This document shows, piece by piece, positions 11,208 through 22,400 of a stretch of 64,000 nucleotides of DNA. The position numbers and the translations under genes are program-made. Location of the stretch: contig JAQGBZ010000088.1 in the NCBI GenBank assembly GCA_034687125.1, positions 1-64,000 on the forward strand, in the 5' to 3' direction. This DNA comes from Neelides folsomi (Eukaryota > Arthropoda > Collembola > Neelipleona > Neelidae). The notes beneath the pieces are model-generated. The model was not told the DNA's origin and searched no databases. It saw only the letters and a list, made by a program, of their open reading frames with translations. The first letter of the stretch is position 1, and every line of letters begins with the position of its first letter.

Positions 11208-13325
11208 TCACTCTTCGCTCGGACTCTCTGGCGTTGGCGTAGGAGGCATTTCCGGTTCGGGTTCAGCTGCCGCAAAAACTTCTTCTTCGGCCACGCTCAC
11301 GTCCTCCCTAATCAAATCCCCATCAAGTTCCTGTCTGCACGACAACTCCTTTCCGGTTAAAATTAGTTAAGCACGCGAAAGAGATTAATAGAAAATAGTG
11401 AAATGTTAAATGGAATTGATAGGAAGGATCCGAAGAGTGCGAGAGAGTGAAGGGTGAGAGTGTGAAAGATGAAAAGAGTCGTTTGATGGATGGAGCGTTA
11501 TTTGAGTGTTACCTGCTCTCCTCTTCTTTAGGTTCTTCAACTGGGGCGTCTTCACTTTCTGGTTCGGCTACTGAGCATTGAAAGACATGAAATGAGCGTA
11601 CTACAATAGTAAGTTAGGAATTGACTAGGCCGTACCGCGGAGAGTCTCTTTGCCAACTTGAGGCAACTTGTCTCTTTATTTATGTAAGGAGTAATTGGAA
11701 GGAAGGAAGGAATTCGGAATTGTGGCGGAATGGGGAGCTAATTGAATCTAAGACTCGGCTACGGCTACGACTCAGTCTAGACGAACTAATAAACGGAGTG
11801 AGACCTGGGGTGGCGATTTCTCTATCGCTTTCCTCGCCCACGCTCATCTCCTCATCCTCATCTACTTGTACGGCAACGTCAGACTCCTCGTCCTCACCCT
11901 TCTCGGCCTCTTCGGCTGCGGTTGGCTCTTCGGCTGGAGCCGCTGCTGCGGGTTCTTCGACCGGAGCCTCTGGGGCTGGTTCTTGAGCCGGGGCTTCTGA
12001 TTGAGGAACTTCGGGAGCAGGCTCCGGAGGAACTTCTTCTGCGGTTGGTTCTGGCTCAGCTGGAGCTGACACTTCAGCCTCTACCACAGGTTCAGCTGGA
12101 GTTGGTTCAGGCTCCGGTTCAGGTGCTGGGGGTTCAGCCACCTCTGCCGCTGCTGGTTCTGGCACTGGTTCTGGTTCAGGCTCGGTTGGAGGTTCGGGTT
12201 CCGGCTCGACCGGGGCTTGTGGCTCGGGTTCTGCGGGAGCTTGCGGCTCTTCAGGAGCTGACTCAACCTCAGGTGTCTTTTCCTTTGTTTCGGGGCATTT
12301 CGCGGGCTGGGGAATGGCTGGTGGTTCTGCTGAGACTGACTTCCTCGGCACCTTCACGACAACATTCTCGACAGGAAGTTCGGGCTCCTCTGTTGGCTCC
12401 TCTGTCACTGACTGCCTTGGCTTGGGCAGTGTGACTCGACACTCCTGAGATGGCTCAGGGGCTGGAGCCACAGGCATCTCGACCACCGACTTCCTTGGAG
12501 TCGGCAATGTCACCGACTTCACGGGATCAGGTCTACGAGAGTCCTTTGGCGACTTGCAGCGGCTCTCCCATTTTGACTCCACTTCCTGTGACAATCCAAA
12601 ATAATGTTTATTTAATCCATCGATTGTTAAATTTTGTTTTAATGATGACGAACCTTTCTCTCTTCTTTCTTTTCGTTGGTGATGCCGAGGATGGACCTTT
12701 TGGATCGGTAGATGGGTTGATAAAGAGCTGGAATAAAAATAGGGGTTTTATTTTCCTCCGCCGTCGTCCTCTGGCGGGTATTTGGACGCGGACGTCCTGT
12801 CACCGACTACGACCATAAATTATGTTCATGGAGAGCTATGTACGTTTTTTGTATTCTTTTCCGATGTTCGCCGCCGCTCGGAGCGCCGTGTAGTAGGAGC
12901 GGAAGGTGACATCGTCGCGGATCTTGTCGTCTTCAGGGTAGAAGCGACGCCGTTTGGAAATCGGCCTTCCTCCTGCATACGACAGACACGCCAAGTGTCC
13001 CCGACCTACAAAACAGCCCAATAATGAATCATCTCATCCCTCTTCATTTTGGGCCGATGAACAAACCAATATAGGCGGCTTTCCGCATCGGTTCCTTGTA
13101 CATTGACATGCGGAGAATTTCATTTTGGACCCGTTTGATTGGATCAACCATGTTGCGCTCGTGAACGTAATGCCTTCGTACGTCCACTGTGTCTTTCAAT
13201 TCCAGAGCATTCCTGAAAGGATTCCAACTGTAAATAATAATAAACCTCAATGTGTGCACCACAACATTCACAAAACATTAATACCTCGTGTGTAGCAGGA
13301 CAGCAGCAATGTATAAATGAATATA
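11208..13325 (-). CDS. Pro/Glu-rich acidic protein, 5' end missing, unrecognised
   Basis: Seven exons join in phase: 13325-13285, 13212-13067, 12972-12844, 12727-12654, 12585-11805, 11570-11513 and 11334-11208 (TGA). The N-terminal 130 or so residues are basic and probably folded or helical (YIHLYIAAVLL, VDPIKRVQNEILRMSMYKEP, RRRFYPEDDKIRDD). The rest is low-complexity Pro/Glu/Ala. Three related motifs open that region: LPTPRKSV, LPKPRQSV and VKVPRKSV, each followed by an acidic or proline stretch and likely phosphorylatable at Ser. The C-terminus ends PTPESPSEE. No ATG was found upstream: exon 1 here starts in phase 0 after an acceptor, so at least one more 5' exon exists. The donor at 11804 (GTCTCA) and that at 13066 (GTTTGT) are weak. 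A cytoskeletal or sarcomeric role is conceivable but not shown. Confidence 0.7.
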
Positions 13326-14083
13326 CTGGATATGAATTTATGAGCAGCGGTTCATAATTTTTCCCTGTTATTTACTTACTCAAAATACATAATTTACTTA
13401 AAAGAATTTAGGTCGGTTTCAGCTGTTGATTTACGACGCGAGCATTTATAAAAAAATATTCATAGATCTCCATCTGGGCGAATTAAGCATAATATAATAA
13501 ATGAATGCGAGTGAGTGTGATAAGGTCGTCTGAGATCTCGGATCATGCACAAAGTGGAGAGTTGGCCCAGATAATGAAAAGTGCCTTTGTGTCTGGATCT
13601 GTGGAAGTGATAGGAGTTTGGAAAACGAATTTTTGGATCTTGTCCCTTGTGTGAGTGTGGATGAATAGGTTTGTTAGCTTATGGGAATTGAATAGGAATA
13701 CACCCACTCGCGGATTTGCATCCACACGATTCCCTCATATTTATAAACTCAACAGTTGGCCAAAGTAGGCAGGCGGGCTCAATTTATCTCATCTGCTTCC
13801 ACCCTTTCAGCAAAATATATAAAATAAAAATCTCCACGACTAATGTAGATCTCCAAAGTTTATCATCATAAGATCTATAAGTATTAATACACTCGCTTTC
13901 TTTTTTTATTGGCCCCGCATCTGCCAATTCCTTGTTTTCCTACTCATGACGGAATTGCCTCAGATTCTCCTTCCGGCCGTGAGAATCGTGAAGGAATTCT
14001 CCAATGTCATCTTATTATAACCTTAACACCAATTGACGCTAATTACACTTTTCTTCCTCTCTATTCCTCACCCAAATCCGTCC

Positions 14084-14089
14084 TTTATA
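14084..14089 (-). promoter_or_regulatory. Candidate TATA box
   Basis: On the minus strand GTTTATAAAGGACGG reads as a good TATA element. It lies inside the gap between the 184-residue protein gene and the first mapped exon of the Pro/Glu-rich gene, so it could drive the latter. No matching start exon was found. Confidence 0.3.
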
Positions 14090-14161
14090 AACAAACGTCA
14101 AAGTGTATTTATACATGAAGGAGGAATCCGAGGTGGCGATTTTCAACTTGACAGTTCTCCA

Positions 14162-14716
14162 TTAAATCTCGCACGGCCATGTAGGAAATGATTGTGAATC
14201 CTCGCCATTGACAAAATGCTTTTTTCTCTCCCAATCCCGGTTGTGCAGATGCCAATTACCAATGTATTTATGTAGGGATGGATCTAACCTGAGTGGAATT
14301 GATCGCAGGCTGTACATGGGAGGTTTGTATCCACAGGCAAGACGAAGGAGCAATGAGTCCGCATCTCGCTTGATCCCGCGAGTTTCCGCCTCAATTTCCT
14401 GAAATGACCGTCCAGATCTGAGATGACCCGTTGCCCAGTCCGCTCTTACATCATTCGTCGAGTTGAAGTAGTCGTCGAGGTAGATGAGCTTCCTCGTGGC
14501 GAGTTGCGATCTCCTCATGGGCACAAGAACCATCTCGTTCTGGTCCTCCTCTAAATCATTGTAGATCTGGTGGAAGTTCATCCTATGAGGCGGAGGAGAA
14601 ACGATGCAGAGTCGCTGGTGCCCAATTCGCGGAATGACCCGCTGACCCTGGAAATTCCTTTCAGTTGCAGAGATAACTTCACTTTTACTCAGCCGCCCCG
14701 TTTGTAGGGGAGCCAT
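14162..14716 (-). CDS. Basic 184-residue protein, unrecognised
   Basis: One open frame from ATG at 14716 to TAA at 14162. It is rich in Arg, His, Trp and Tyr. Segments such as YLDDYFNSTNDVRADWATGH and KPPMYSLRSIPLRLDP look like real protein and keep one frame. A strong internal donor (TACATTG|GTAATT, GT at 14259-14258) could instead splice the last 32 codons away to another exon. A strong acceptor-like sequence (CTTCCTGTGTTCTCTTGTCATTAG) sits about 20 bases before the ATG. I know no family match. It may be a separate gene or part of a longer transcript with the neighbouring minus-strand exons. Confidence 0.5.
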   Translation of the reverse strand: MAPLQTGRLSKSEVISATERNFQGQRVIPRIGHQRLCIVSPPPHRMNFHQIYNDLEEDQNEMVLVPMRRSQLATRKLIYLDDYFNSTNDVRADWATGHLRSGRSFQEIEAETRGIKRDADSLLLRLACGYKPPMYSLRSIPLRLDPSLHKYIGNWHLHNRDWERKKHFVNGEDSQSFPTWPCEI

Positions 14717-14792
14717 GCAACAAGAATGAATACAATAAGCATGCTAATGACAAGAGAACACAGGAAGAGAAGTAGTTCAACACAATCAATAT

Positions 14793-14798
14793 TTTATT
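14793..14798 (-). terminator. Polyadenylation signal AATAAA
   Basis: AATAAA on the minus strand, 35 bases after the stop codon of the Tyr/Ser/Thr-rich gene and only about 80 bases before the next minus-strand ATG. Confidence 0.55.
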
Positions 14799-14832
14799 AG
14801 TCGAATTAAAAGTCCGGCACTACACGAGGCTC

Positions 14833-15374
14833 CTAAGACTTGTAAGAGAAGTGGCGAAAAGAGTTCCCGGCGTAAGGGGACTTGTAAGAGGTCGAAGAGA
14901 AGTATGAAGGCCCCCCTGGACCGCTCCCAGTCGTCGACTCCGAAGTGTAAGACGAGGTCCTTGGGCCGCGTCCATCATTCCGGGTCGTGGACTCGGTTTT
15001 AGAATAAGTCGACCGCCCGGGCCCGTCCGAATTGTTGGACGACGAAGATGTCGTGGCCGAGTACGTGCGCGAGTAGGAGGACTCGTTGCGGTCGCGCCCC
15101 GGCGTGTCGACGGCTACATAGTGCCTTGAGGGCGTCTGCAGGAAAAAGGAGTCAGGTCCTCCGCGTGCCCCATGCAGTGACAGTAAAGATGCAAACAGAA
15201 AGGCGGCCACACAAGTGGACTTACCGAGTACGAGTACGTGGTCGAATACCCCGGGCGGGGCGAGGAGCCCGAGTACACACGGCGGGTCGTGGATTCGTAA
15301 ACCATCGCGGCGACTTGTTGTACCGGAGCGGAGAGAGCGACTGGATCCCAAAGGACACCTTCACCCCGTTTCAT
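14833..15374 (-). CDS. Tyr/Ser/Thr-rich low-complexity protein, unrecognised
   Basis: Two exons: the first ends at 15225 (TACTCG|GTAAGT), the second runs from 15135 to 14833 (TAG), joined in phase 0. Two in-frame ATGs are possible. The one at 15305 (GCCGCGATGG, strong context) gives 127 residues; the one at 15374 gives 150. The sequence is dominated by S, T, Y, G and R in short quasi-repeats (STTYSYS, SYSRTYS, STYSKTESTT, SSYTSESTT, STSYKS). No helix, cysteine or signal peptide is seen. The exons are unusually GC-rich for the region. Such composition occurs in structural proteins and in disordered self-associating domains; no specific role can be claimed. Confidence 0.55.
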
Positions 15375-15454
15375 AGGAGCTCTAATTTGGGGCTGGCGAG
15401 CGGCCAGGTTCCGCCCGCACGCCTTTCTCGGAACCAAGGTCTACGCCGTACAAA

Positions 15455-15462
15455 TATAAATA
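15455..15462. promoter_or_regulatory. TATAAATA element upstream of the Tyr/Ser/Thr-rich gene
   Basis: TATAAATA on the plus strand (TATTTATA on the minus strand) lies about 80 bases upstream of the first in-frame ATG at 15374. That is a suitable distance for a core promoter, but its better match is on the opposite strand. Confidence 0.3.
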
Positions 15463-16413
15463 GGGATGAAGAACGGGGGCCGAGTCACCGGCAGAAGATT
15501 GCGGATGTTTGTTGCCCCTGAGTGTGAGCCTCAACCTCTTTGGCGAACCAGCGTCCGCCCTCACCTTCCCTCCCACTCCGCCCTATTTTCGGAACCTTCG
15601 CTCCATTTTCAGAAATACACGCTGCACCCGCCATTACTCACGCTGAACCCACTCACCTCATCAGCTCTCAATTAACCCATCGCACGGGCACTCGATGAGT
15701 TATCGCCCTCCCGCGTGGGAACCAATTCATCTCCCACCTTCCGCATCTTCTCACCTCCTCACTCAACCAAACATCCAAACGAGGAGAGAAAATGAGATAA
15801 GGAGGGAATTCGGATAAAGAATGGGATGGAATTACTCAGTCCAGAACTCCCAATTTCCCATAGGGTTGCAGAATCTGGGTGGCATGTGGAAAGAGAATGC
15901 TCGAAACTTGATAGGGTTGAAACTCTACCGATGAGTTCTCCATGCTTGCTTAACCAAACACTCCGAGACTAATACAAATCTCCTTGTTAAAGGAACTAAT
16001 GAAATCTTAATGTTTTCTTCTCCTTCCTTCTGTTTATAAATAAGGATTTAATCACCTTTAAGCTCAACATTTCTTTCGACACTCCAATATGATATTACTT
16101 TTTATCTTCTAAATGCATCATTTGCAAATTATGCGTTTTCAAACAAACAAATAATTTTTAATGGTTTTGAGTCAATGTAATACAAATCAATGGCTCTTTA
16201 TTATATTTAGAGCATGAAAAATAATTTAAACTTGAATTGAAGATATACTTTATATTTATTGTGTTCTTTATAATTTATATATTTTAAACCCAATTTGTAT
16301 TTACACACACATACAATACAATACATACATTTAACAATAAGATCTTAGGTATTTACTTATGGAATTTTAATTAATATTTGATAGAAAATAATAAACATAA
16401 CAACCGAGGTGGA
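15463..16413. other. Intergenic region, no gene recognised
   Basis: GC-rich near 15.5-15.8 kb and AT-rich after 16.0 kb. It includes the presumed 3' untranslated region of the TOGARAM-like gene below 16414. No coding exon with supporting splice sites was found on either strand. Confidence 0.45.
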
Positions 16414-19400
16414 TCAGTGTGGAATCTGAGTAATGGTATCATTTTTAATTGCGGATATATTCTTAGCCACATTTCGGAGGGTTTCAGCAGGTACGTTTCT
16501 TCGGAGAGCCGAATCGAAACCTGGATGACCTGCCAACTCACCCAATGCTCCTTTTGCATACGTCCTACAAGAAATGCACAAAAATTATTCCTCGTGCACA
16601 TATTGAATGAAATATGATTTGTTTTCGACGTTGATGACATTTATTCACCTCGTCTCGAGACTTCCTTCTTGAAGAAAACGAACGAGCATTGGAAGAAGTC
16701 TGTCTGCTATTTCTGTAAAACATCTTTCAGGACCGACGCGTCTCACGAGTGTGGCTGTCATTCTTGCTGTCATGGCTCGAACCACAGCGTTCCGGTGCCT
16801 GTGAAATTAACAAAAATTTTATGTCATTGGCTAAACTTTATGAAAATGAGTTTTTCTTAATTTCCTCACTTCGTTCCGAAACAGTCGAGGCAAAAGATGA
16901 CTTTCGTGGGTGAGAGATTGCAAACCATGGCTTCGAGTGCCGCTGCGCTATCTTCCCTAATGAATTTATTCGTGTCGGCCGACCTGTCAAGAAGCTTTTC
17001 GGCAATTTTCTCAGCATCCTGAAAGTAGATATGATGATGTTACTTTTCAAGAACCTCGGTTAAACATTCACATTGAGACACCATAGCATTAATCTGATTA
17101 CATGCTGGGTAATACAACTCTGGAGACTAAAGCAAGTCACCTGCTCCATGAATTTCCCATTGTTTGTGAAGAGCTCTTTGAAGAAGAGACAGGCGGCGCG
17201 GGAGACTTGGGAACGCAGGTTCATGAGATGCTTGATTCCATTAATGTTAATATTATGGAGATCTGTCCTAATGTATTCAGGATGATGTCGTAAAAGACGA
17301 ATGAGAATTTTGAAGCCTTCGACGTTCGTTTCCCTATAAAGTTTACATTTAATCTTAAAAATTCACAGATCGAAGATATGAGAATTAGGGGTTAGATTTA
17401 CCAATCAGATGAACTGAGCTGCCCGAGAGCTTGCCCAAGCCCATGCCTCGGAGACTCGAGTGCTTTCATATCATTTGGAAATACTTCTGTGTTTGCTGCG
17501 ACTGGACGGTTTTTGCTTTCTTTGAAAGACCTATAGAATCACATTCATGATATAATGACAATCATTAGCAAATCATCATTATTATTCTTAAATTGTGTCT
17601 GTAAAGATATTACACATATTTTTATAATGATAACGAGTTTAACGAACCCTTTGTAAAGACGCTTTGGAACGACTGCTTTTCCTCCAATAATTTTTTTAGA
17701 TGAGTCGTTCCTCACACGGATAGCATCTTCATTGAAACCTATGAAAATTATCCAATTAAATTATTAATAATAAACTATTTGAACAACAAGTTCAAGTCAA
17801 GTTCAAGTTATTGAACAAAGGGTGAAACGAAGGGCATCAAGCAAAAATAGAACTTTGGATTAAATATTTACGAGATTGGTGAAAGGGTAATTATGAAACC
17901 TTTTGAATATTCTGGGTGGCGTATCGGTGAACGAAGTGGATGTCTGTGCAAATCTCCCTTGGGTGGGCCGGGAAGGGAATCGGAGGAAAGAGAATTTCGG
18001 ATCGTTCTTTGAGGGGGTGGAGGAATCGGCTCATCATCCTTTTCATATTCAGGTGTATTTGAAGCTGTGGTCGCTTCAAAATCGCGAATCTGTACGGGTT
18101 CTGGCTTTTCTTTCGGTTCAACTCCGGTTTTCATCCCATTTCTCAATCCGCTTCTAGGACCCACAATGGGCTTACGTTGTACAAAACCAGATTGACTCCG
18201 TCCAACATCATTATTATTCACTTTTGTGCTAAAATTGAATTCATTATATATATATATATAAGAATTATTCTTTTAACTTTTTAACTATCAGGTTACAAGT
18301 CCAGATATAAAATTTATATTTAATATAATTTATTTATAAAATTATTTTTATGATTATGAAATTATGACAAGAAAAATTTATATTTGGCCACAATAAAGAA
18401 CATGTTACATACATACATAAGTACTTACATGTTCTGCATATCTAATGCTTTATAAGTTATTTTGAATGAATGAAACTGTATCATAACTGTCAAAATGAAT
18501 CATGCCCTACTAATCTTAATCATCCATAATTTGAGCTTAATGATTTCCATGATTTTTCGACTTTCTCAGATGATGTTTAACTCTTTATTCTCCTCTGTTA
18601 TGAAAGTCCTATACAATTCAATTAAGTAATCTATAAGTGCTATCAAAGTTTATCACAAAACAGTAAGTGCATACATAAAGAGAATAAAGAAGATCGAGAC
18701 GTTTGAGCGGCTTGCACTCAATGAAAATTTTCCATTTATCAATTATTATATAATTGCTGCTGTGCTAATAAAAATTAAATAATCGATAAGCATATGGATG
18801 TGCAATGTCATGTCTGTAATCAAATTAATTATGTTGAATAGGCTACTTCTTCAATGTGCTATTCAAAATTATATAAAAATCACTTTAGTAAATGAATAAT
18901 TTATAAAATAAATGTCTTGACTCGGCTGACACTTTGGACTATTCGACTACGGCTACACCCCCACGAGATGTCTGCGTGAAATTGATCAATTCTCAAAATA
19001 AAAATTAATATAAAACTAAGATGACCTTAGCAATTTTCTTTTAAACCTAAACTCTTTGTTGATCTGATGAAATTCGACGACCGGTGTAGTTGAGCGACGA
19101 GGCCAACAACAATTCATTTAATTTTGAATGGTCATTAAATCATATTTAAGACTTCTCTGGAGTAATAATTTATTTGATGCATGTTCAGTCTCATGTCTTT
19201 GAGCGAGTGAAAAACGTTTAATTCTCTTCACATAACTATTTACAATATCCTCGGATAATGAGATCGTGACTGACGAGAAGTTCTTAATTTTATGAAATTT
19301 TTAAGGAGGGTATGTTGTCATTTTCTCCTAATTGGCACCCTACTTTTCCAATTGAGAAAAACTCCGTGGCTCTTTTGCCATTTGCTTAGGGAGAAAGGAG

Positions 19401-22400
19401 AAGGAAGGAAAAGGCACTTGACCCAATTACACATTTTCCACACACACACTCAACCACTTTAAGAAAGTAAAGGGGAAATTCTTTCCTCTTTAATGAATTT
19501 TCCGTTCAAGTGGAACAGAACGTGAAAGTTTATATTATTTCATCTTGAATATTTGCTCTATTGATCTTTCACTTTCTTATTGCTGTTGACACACATTGCG
19601 TATATTGCACTTGTTGGCTTTCCGTGCGAAGAAACTCCATCAAATTGTATCTGGCTGTAAATCTTTAGATGATTTTCGAGATTGGATTTCGACTCGAGGA
19701 TATGTAAACCAATTAAATGGGATGTATTATGATGAAGCTTAAGGACAACACAACCTCCGGTGTAATAAGGATGAGTAGGAGGAATCTCAATGTGGGATAA
19801 TAATGACGAAAGCACCATCGCGACGGAAGTCACAACACAAAGTTGCTACGGTTCATTCAAGCTCCAATTATCAATAATAGCATCCATCATAGGCCGGTGA
19901 ATTGTGATACACTCGAAAGTATTTAGATACTTATTGAGTAATAAGTAATAGGAGCAACCTTTCCTTGGAATGAGAGGGAATTATTTCTTTTAATACACCA
20001 TTTCCCCCACTCGAGGTCCTTATATGCATTTCCTCCTGACTTTCATTTCTTAGAGATAATGGGAAGAGGAAGCACTAAAGAATAATTGACAAAAGTCCTT
20101 TCCTCGATTACAATTCTCTGACGCACCATGGTCGAAAGGCTCAATTTATAAGAGAAAATAAGCTAAACTAGTTCTAGTTACTAGCAAAGGGCGAAACGCC
20201 ATAAAACAAAAGAATTCAAAATTGGCCGAAACTTGAATATCTTTTGTGTGATTTGGCAAATCCTCAAATATCATAGCATGTCAATGGAGCAAGGAATCGT
20301 AAAATACACACTCACATCTGTCGACTTGATATACATAAATATTAAATTTCAAACCCATATATAACAATCCAATTTTAACCTTCACAGCTATATGCAACAA
20401 AGGGCATTTAAAGGAAAAGATCGACAAAAATCGCATACTATGTAAATATATGAGAGACTGTTGTTTTCATAGACGTGGAAAACATAATTAACTTTTTCTC
20501 ACCTCGGTTCGTTGTTGACTGAGTCCCTGACATTAGGCGTACTTTGCCATGCCCGACTGCCCATCGGTGGCTTTTTCCCTCCACTTCGAGGTCCTTCGTT
20601 TGTCACGGTGTTCTCTGAAGCCATCTGCTTCCTCTCTTCCTCCACGGTCCGATCTGGAGGCGAAGAAAGCTGGAAAAATATCAATGTTTGAGTATACGAA
20701 AATACTTTTAGGTGCGTAAATGGAAAGGCCATGAATAATAACCGTGCAAAATTATGTTGTTAAAAATCAAATAAAGAAAGGCAAAGAACCGTTTTTGAGC
20801 TCTTGAGGCTACTAACACCCGAATCTCTTGTCGTTGAAGACCCGGCTGAGTCGAGCCCTTCGCCCCGCTTCCCATCATCTGCTTTCAATGTGTAATTCTC
20901 CACTTTCTTTGGTGGAATGAAATCTCCTTCTCCCATTTGATATTCATTGAATCTTCGAATTGCGGCTTCTTCTGATGACTCAGAATCAAGCGTCGTTTTA
21001 GTTGAGTCGTTCGAATCAATGGAATCTGGAGGGCGACGAGGAAAAGGTCCGTTTCTGCTCATCCTTTCTTCAGAAGATCCTCTCCGTTCGGGGTAGAATT
21101 GATTATGGGGATAAGAGAGAGAAGGAAGTTCACCGCCACCGTATTTATTTGGTAATAATTTGTATCCGCGGTCTTCTCCAGGTCTTCTTTTATATGCTTC
21201 AACATACGAACCTAATGGAATTACACAATGTTACAATAATGAATAATAAAGGAGAAGGGGAATTAACTTCCAATCTAATCAAATGTTATCATGAAAGTTT
21301 ATCCATATAAAATAGTTTGAAGGCGAGACGAATCAATAGGTAAGTATTATTGGTATGAGGCCTTTAAGGGCAACCTGAAGTTGTTGAAGTGAAGGAACTC
21401 ACGACATCGGTTCCTCCCCAATCTTCCCGTCGTCGGTCGCCCGAATATCGAAGAGACTCCTCTGAAACCTGGTAATACCACATGTTTATCAACTTGTTCG
21501 ACCTAAGATTGGACTCTCAAGGTGGAAAGGTTGGAAATAGATTGCACAAGAACTTCAGACAAGAATGTCAAAAGGAAAATAAAATTGGCGGTAATAAAGG
21601 AGTACTAATGACGCGAGCGAGGTTCAACACCATTTCTGATTTGTCGAGAATGACCTTGGAGAGGTAAAGGCGACCGAGTGACAGTCAAGAATGATTTACG
21701 TACTTTGACCCACATAGAGGTGAAAATTGGTGAAGTAAGGAGAAACGTGTGATTAGCTCACAAGAACGACCAAGTCGTCTATCATCGAGTGAATCGATAA
21801 TTACATGGTGCTTTGTCCATGAAAATTCCAAGCTCGCGACAACCTCTAATAAACTCATTTATCATATGCAAAAATAGTGACATAAATCCGCGGGCATGCA
21901 ATCTCTCTCGCCTTCTTGTCCCGTTATTCAAATGAAAGAAAGCCATAAAAGGGAAAGGAGAAATAAACTTCACTCGCATGCTTGCCTTTAGCATGGTGGT
22001 AAACGGGGGAGGTTTTAACTCTGAGTAATAATTATTCAAAGGTAAAAAGAGTGACAAACATGTTGATTTCTCTGTGACCGTGGGGCTTTATTCTTCTTCT
22101 CGTGCCTGTTGGATGACCTTTCAGACACCGATGGTTCTTTTCCTCCCAAATGGGTCAGTGACGGCTCGCTCAACCTGCAAAAATAACCCAATTAGTTTAA
22201 TTGCCTCCCCGACTTTGAATTATTAATTTGAGACATTGGAATGTGTCTCATGAAGGCTCGTGAACCGAAAGAGTCAGATCGTGGATAATGAATGGGAAAT
22301 CTGTGTGGGGGTTGTGTGCATGAATCCTTAACTATGTAGAATAAATCTCGTTAAACTGACTGACAATAAGTTAAACTTTTCTTAATGATCAAATAAAGGA

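Noticed and set aside
11922-12434. 170-codon plus-strand open frame
   Set aside because: It is the antisense shadow of the Pro/Glu-rich exon, whose splice-consistent structure is on the min­us strand.
15048-15521. 157-codon plus-strand open frame
   Set aside because: Antisense to the Tyr/Ser/Thr-rich gene; it is explained by the GC-rich codons of that gene.
19558-19833. 91-codon minus-strand open frame inside a TOGARAM intron
   Set aside because: It has an ATG but no signal peptide, domain or splice partner, and lies in a large intron on the same strand; chance cannot be excluded.
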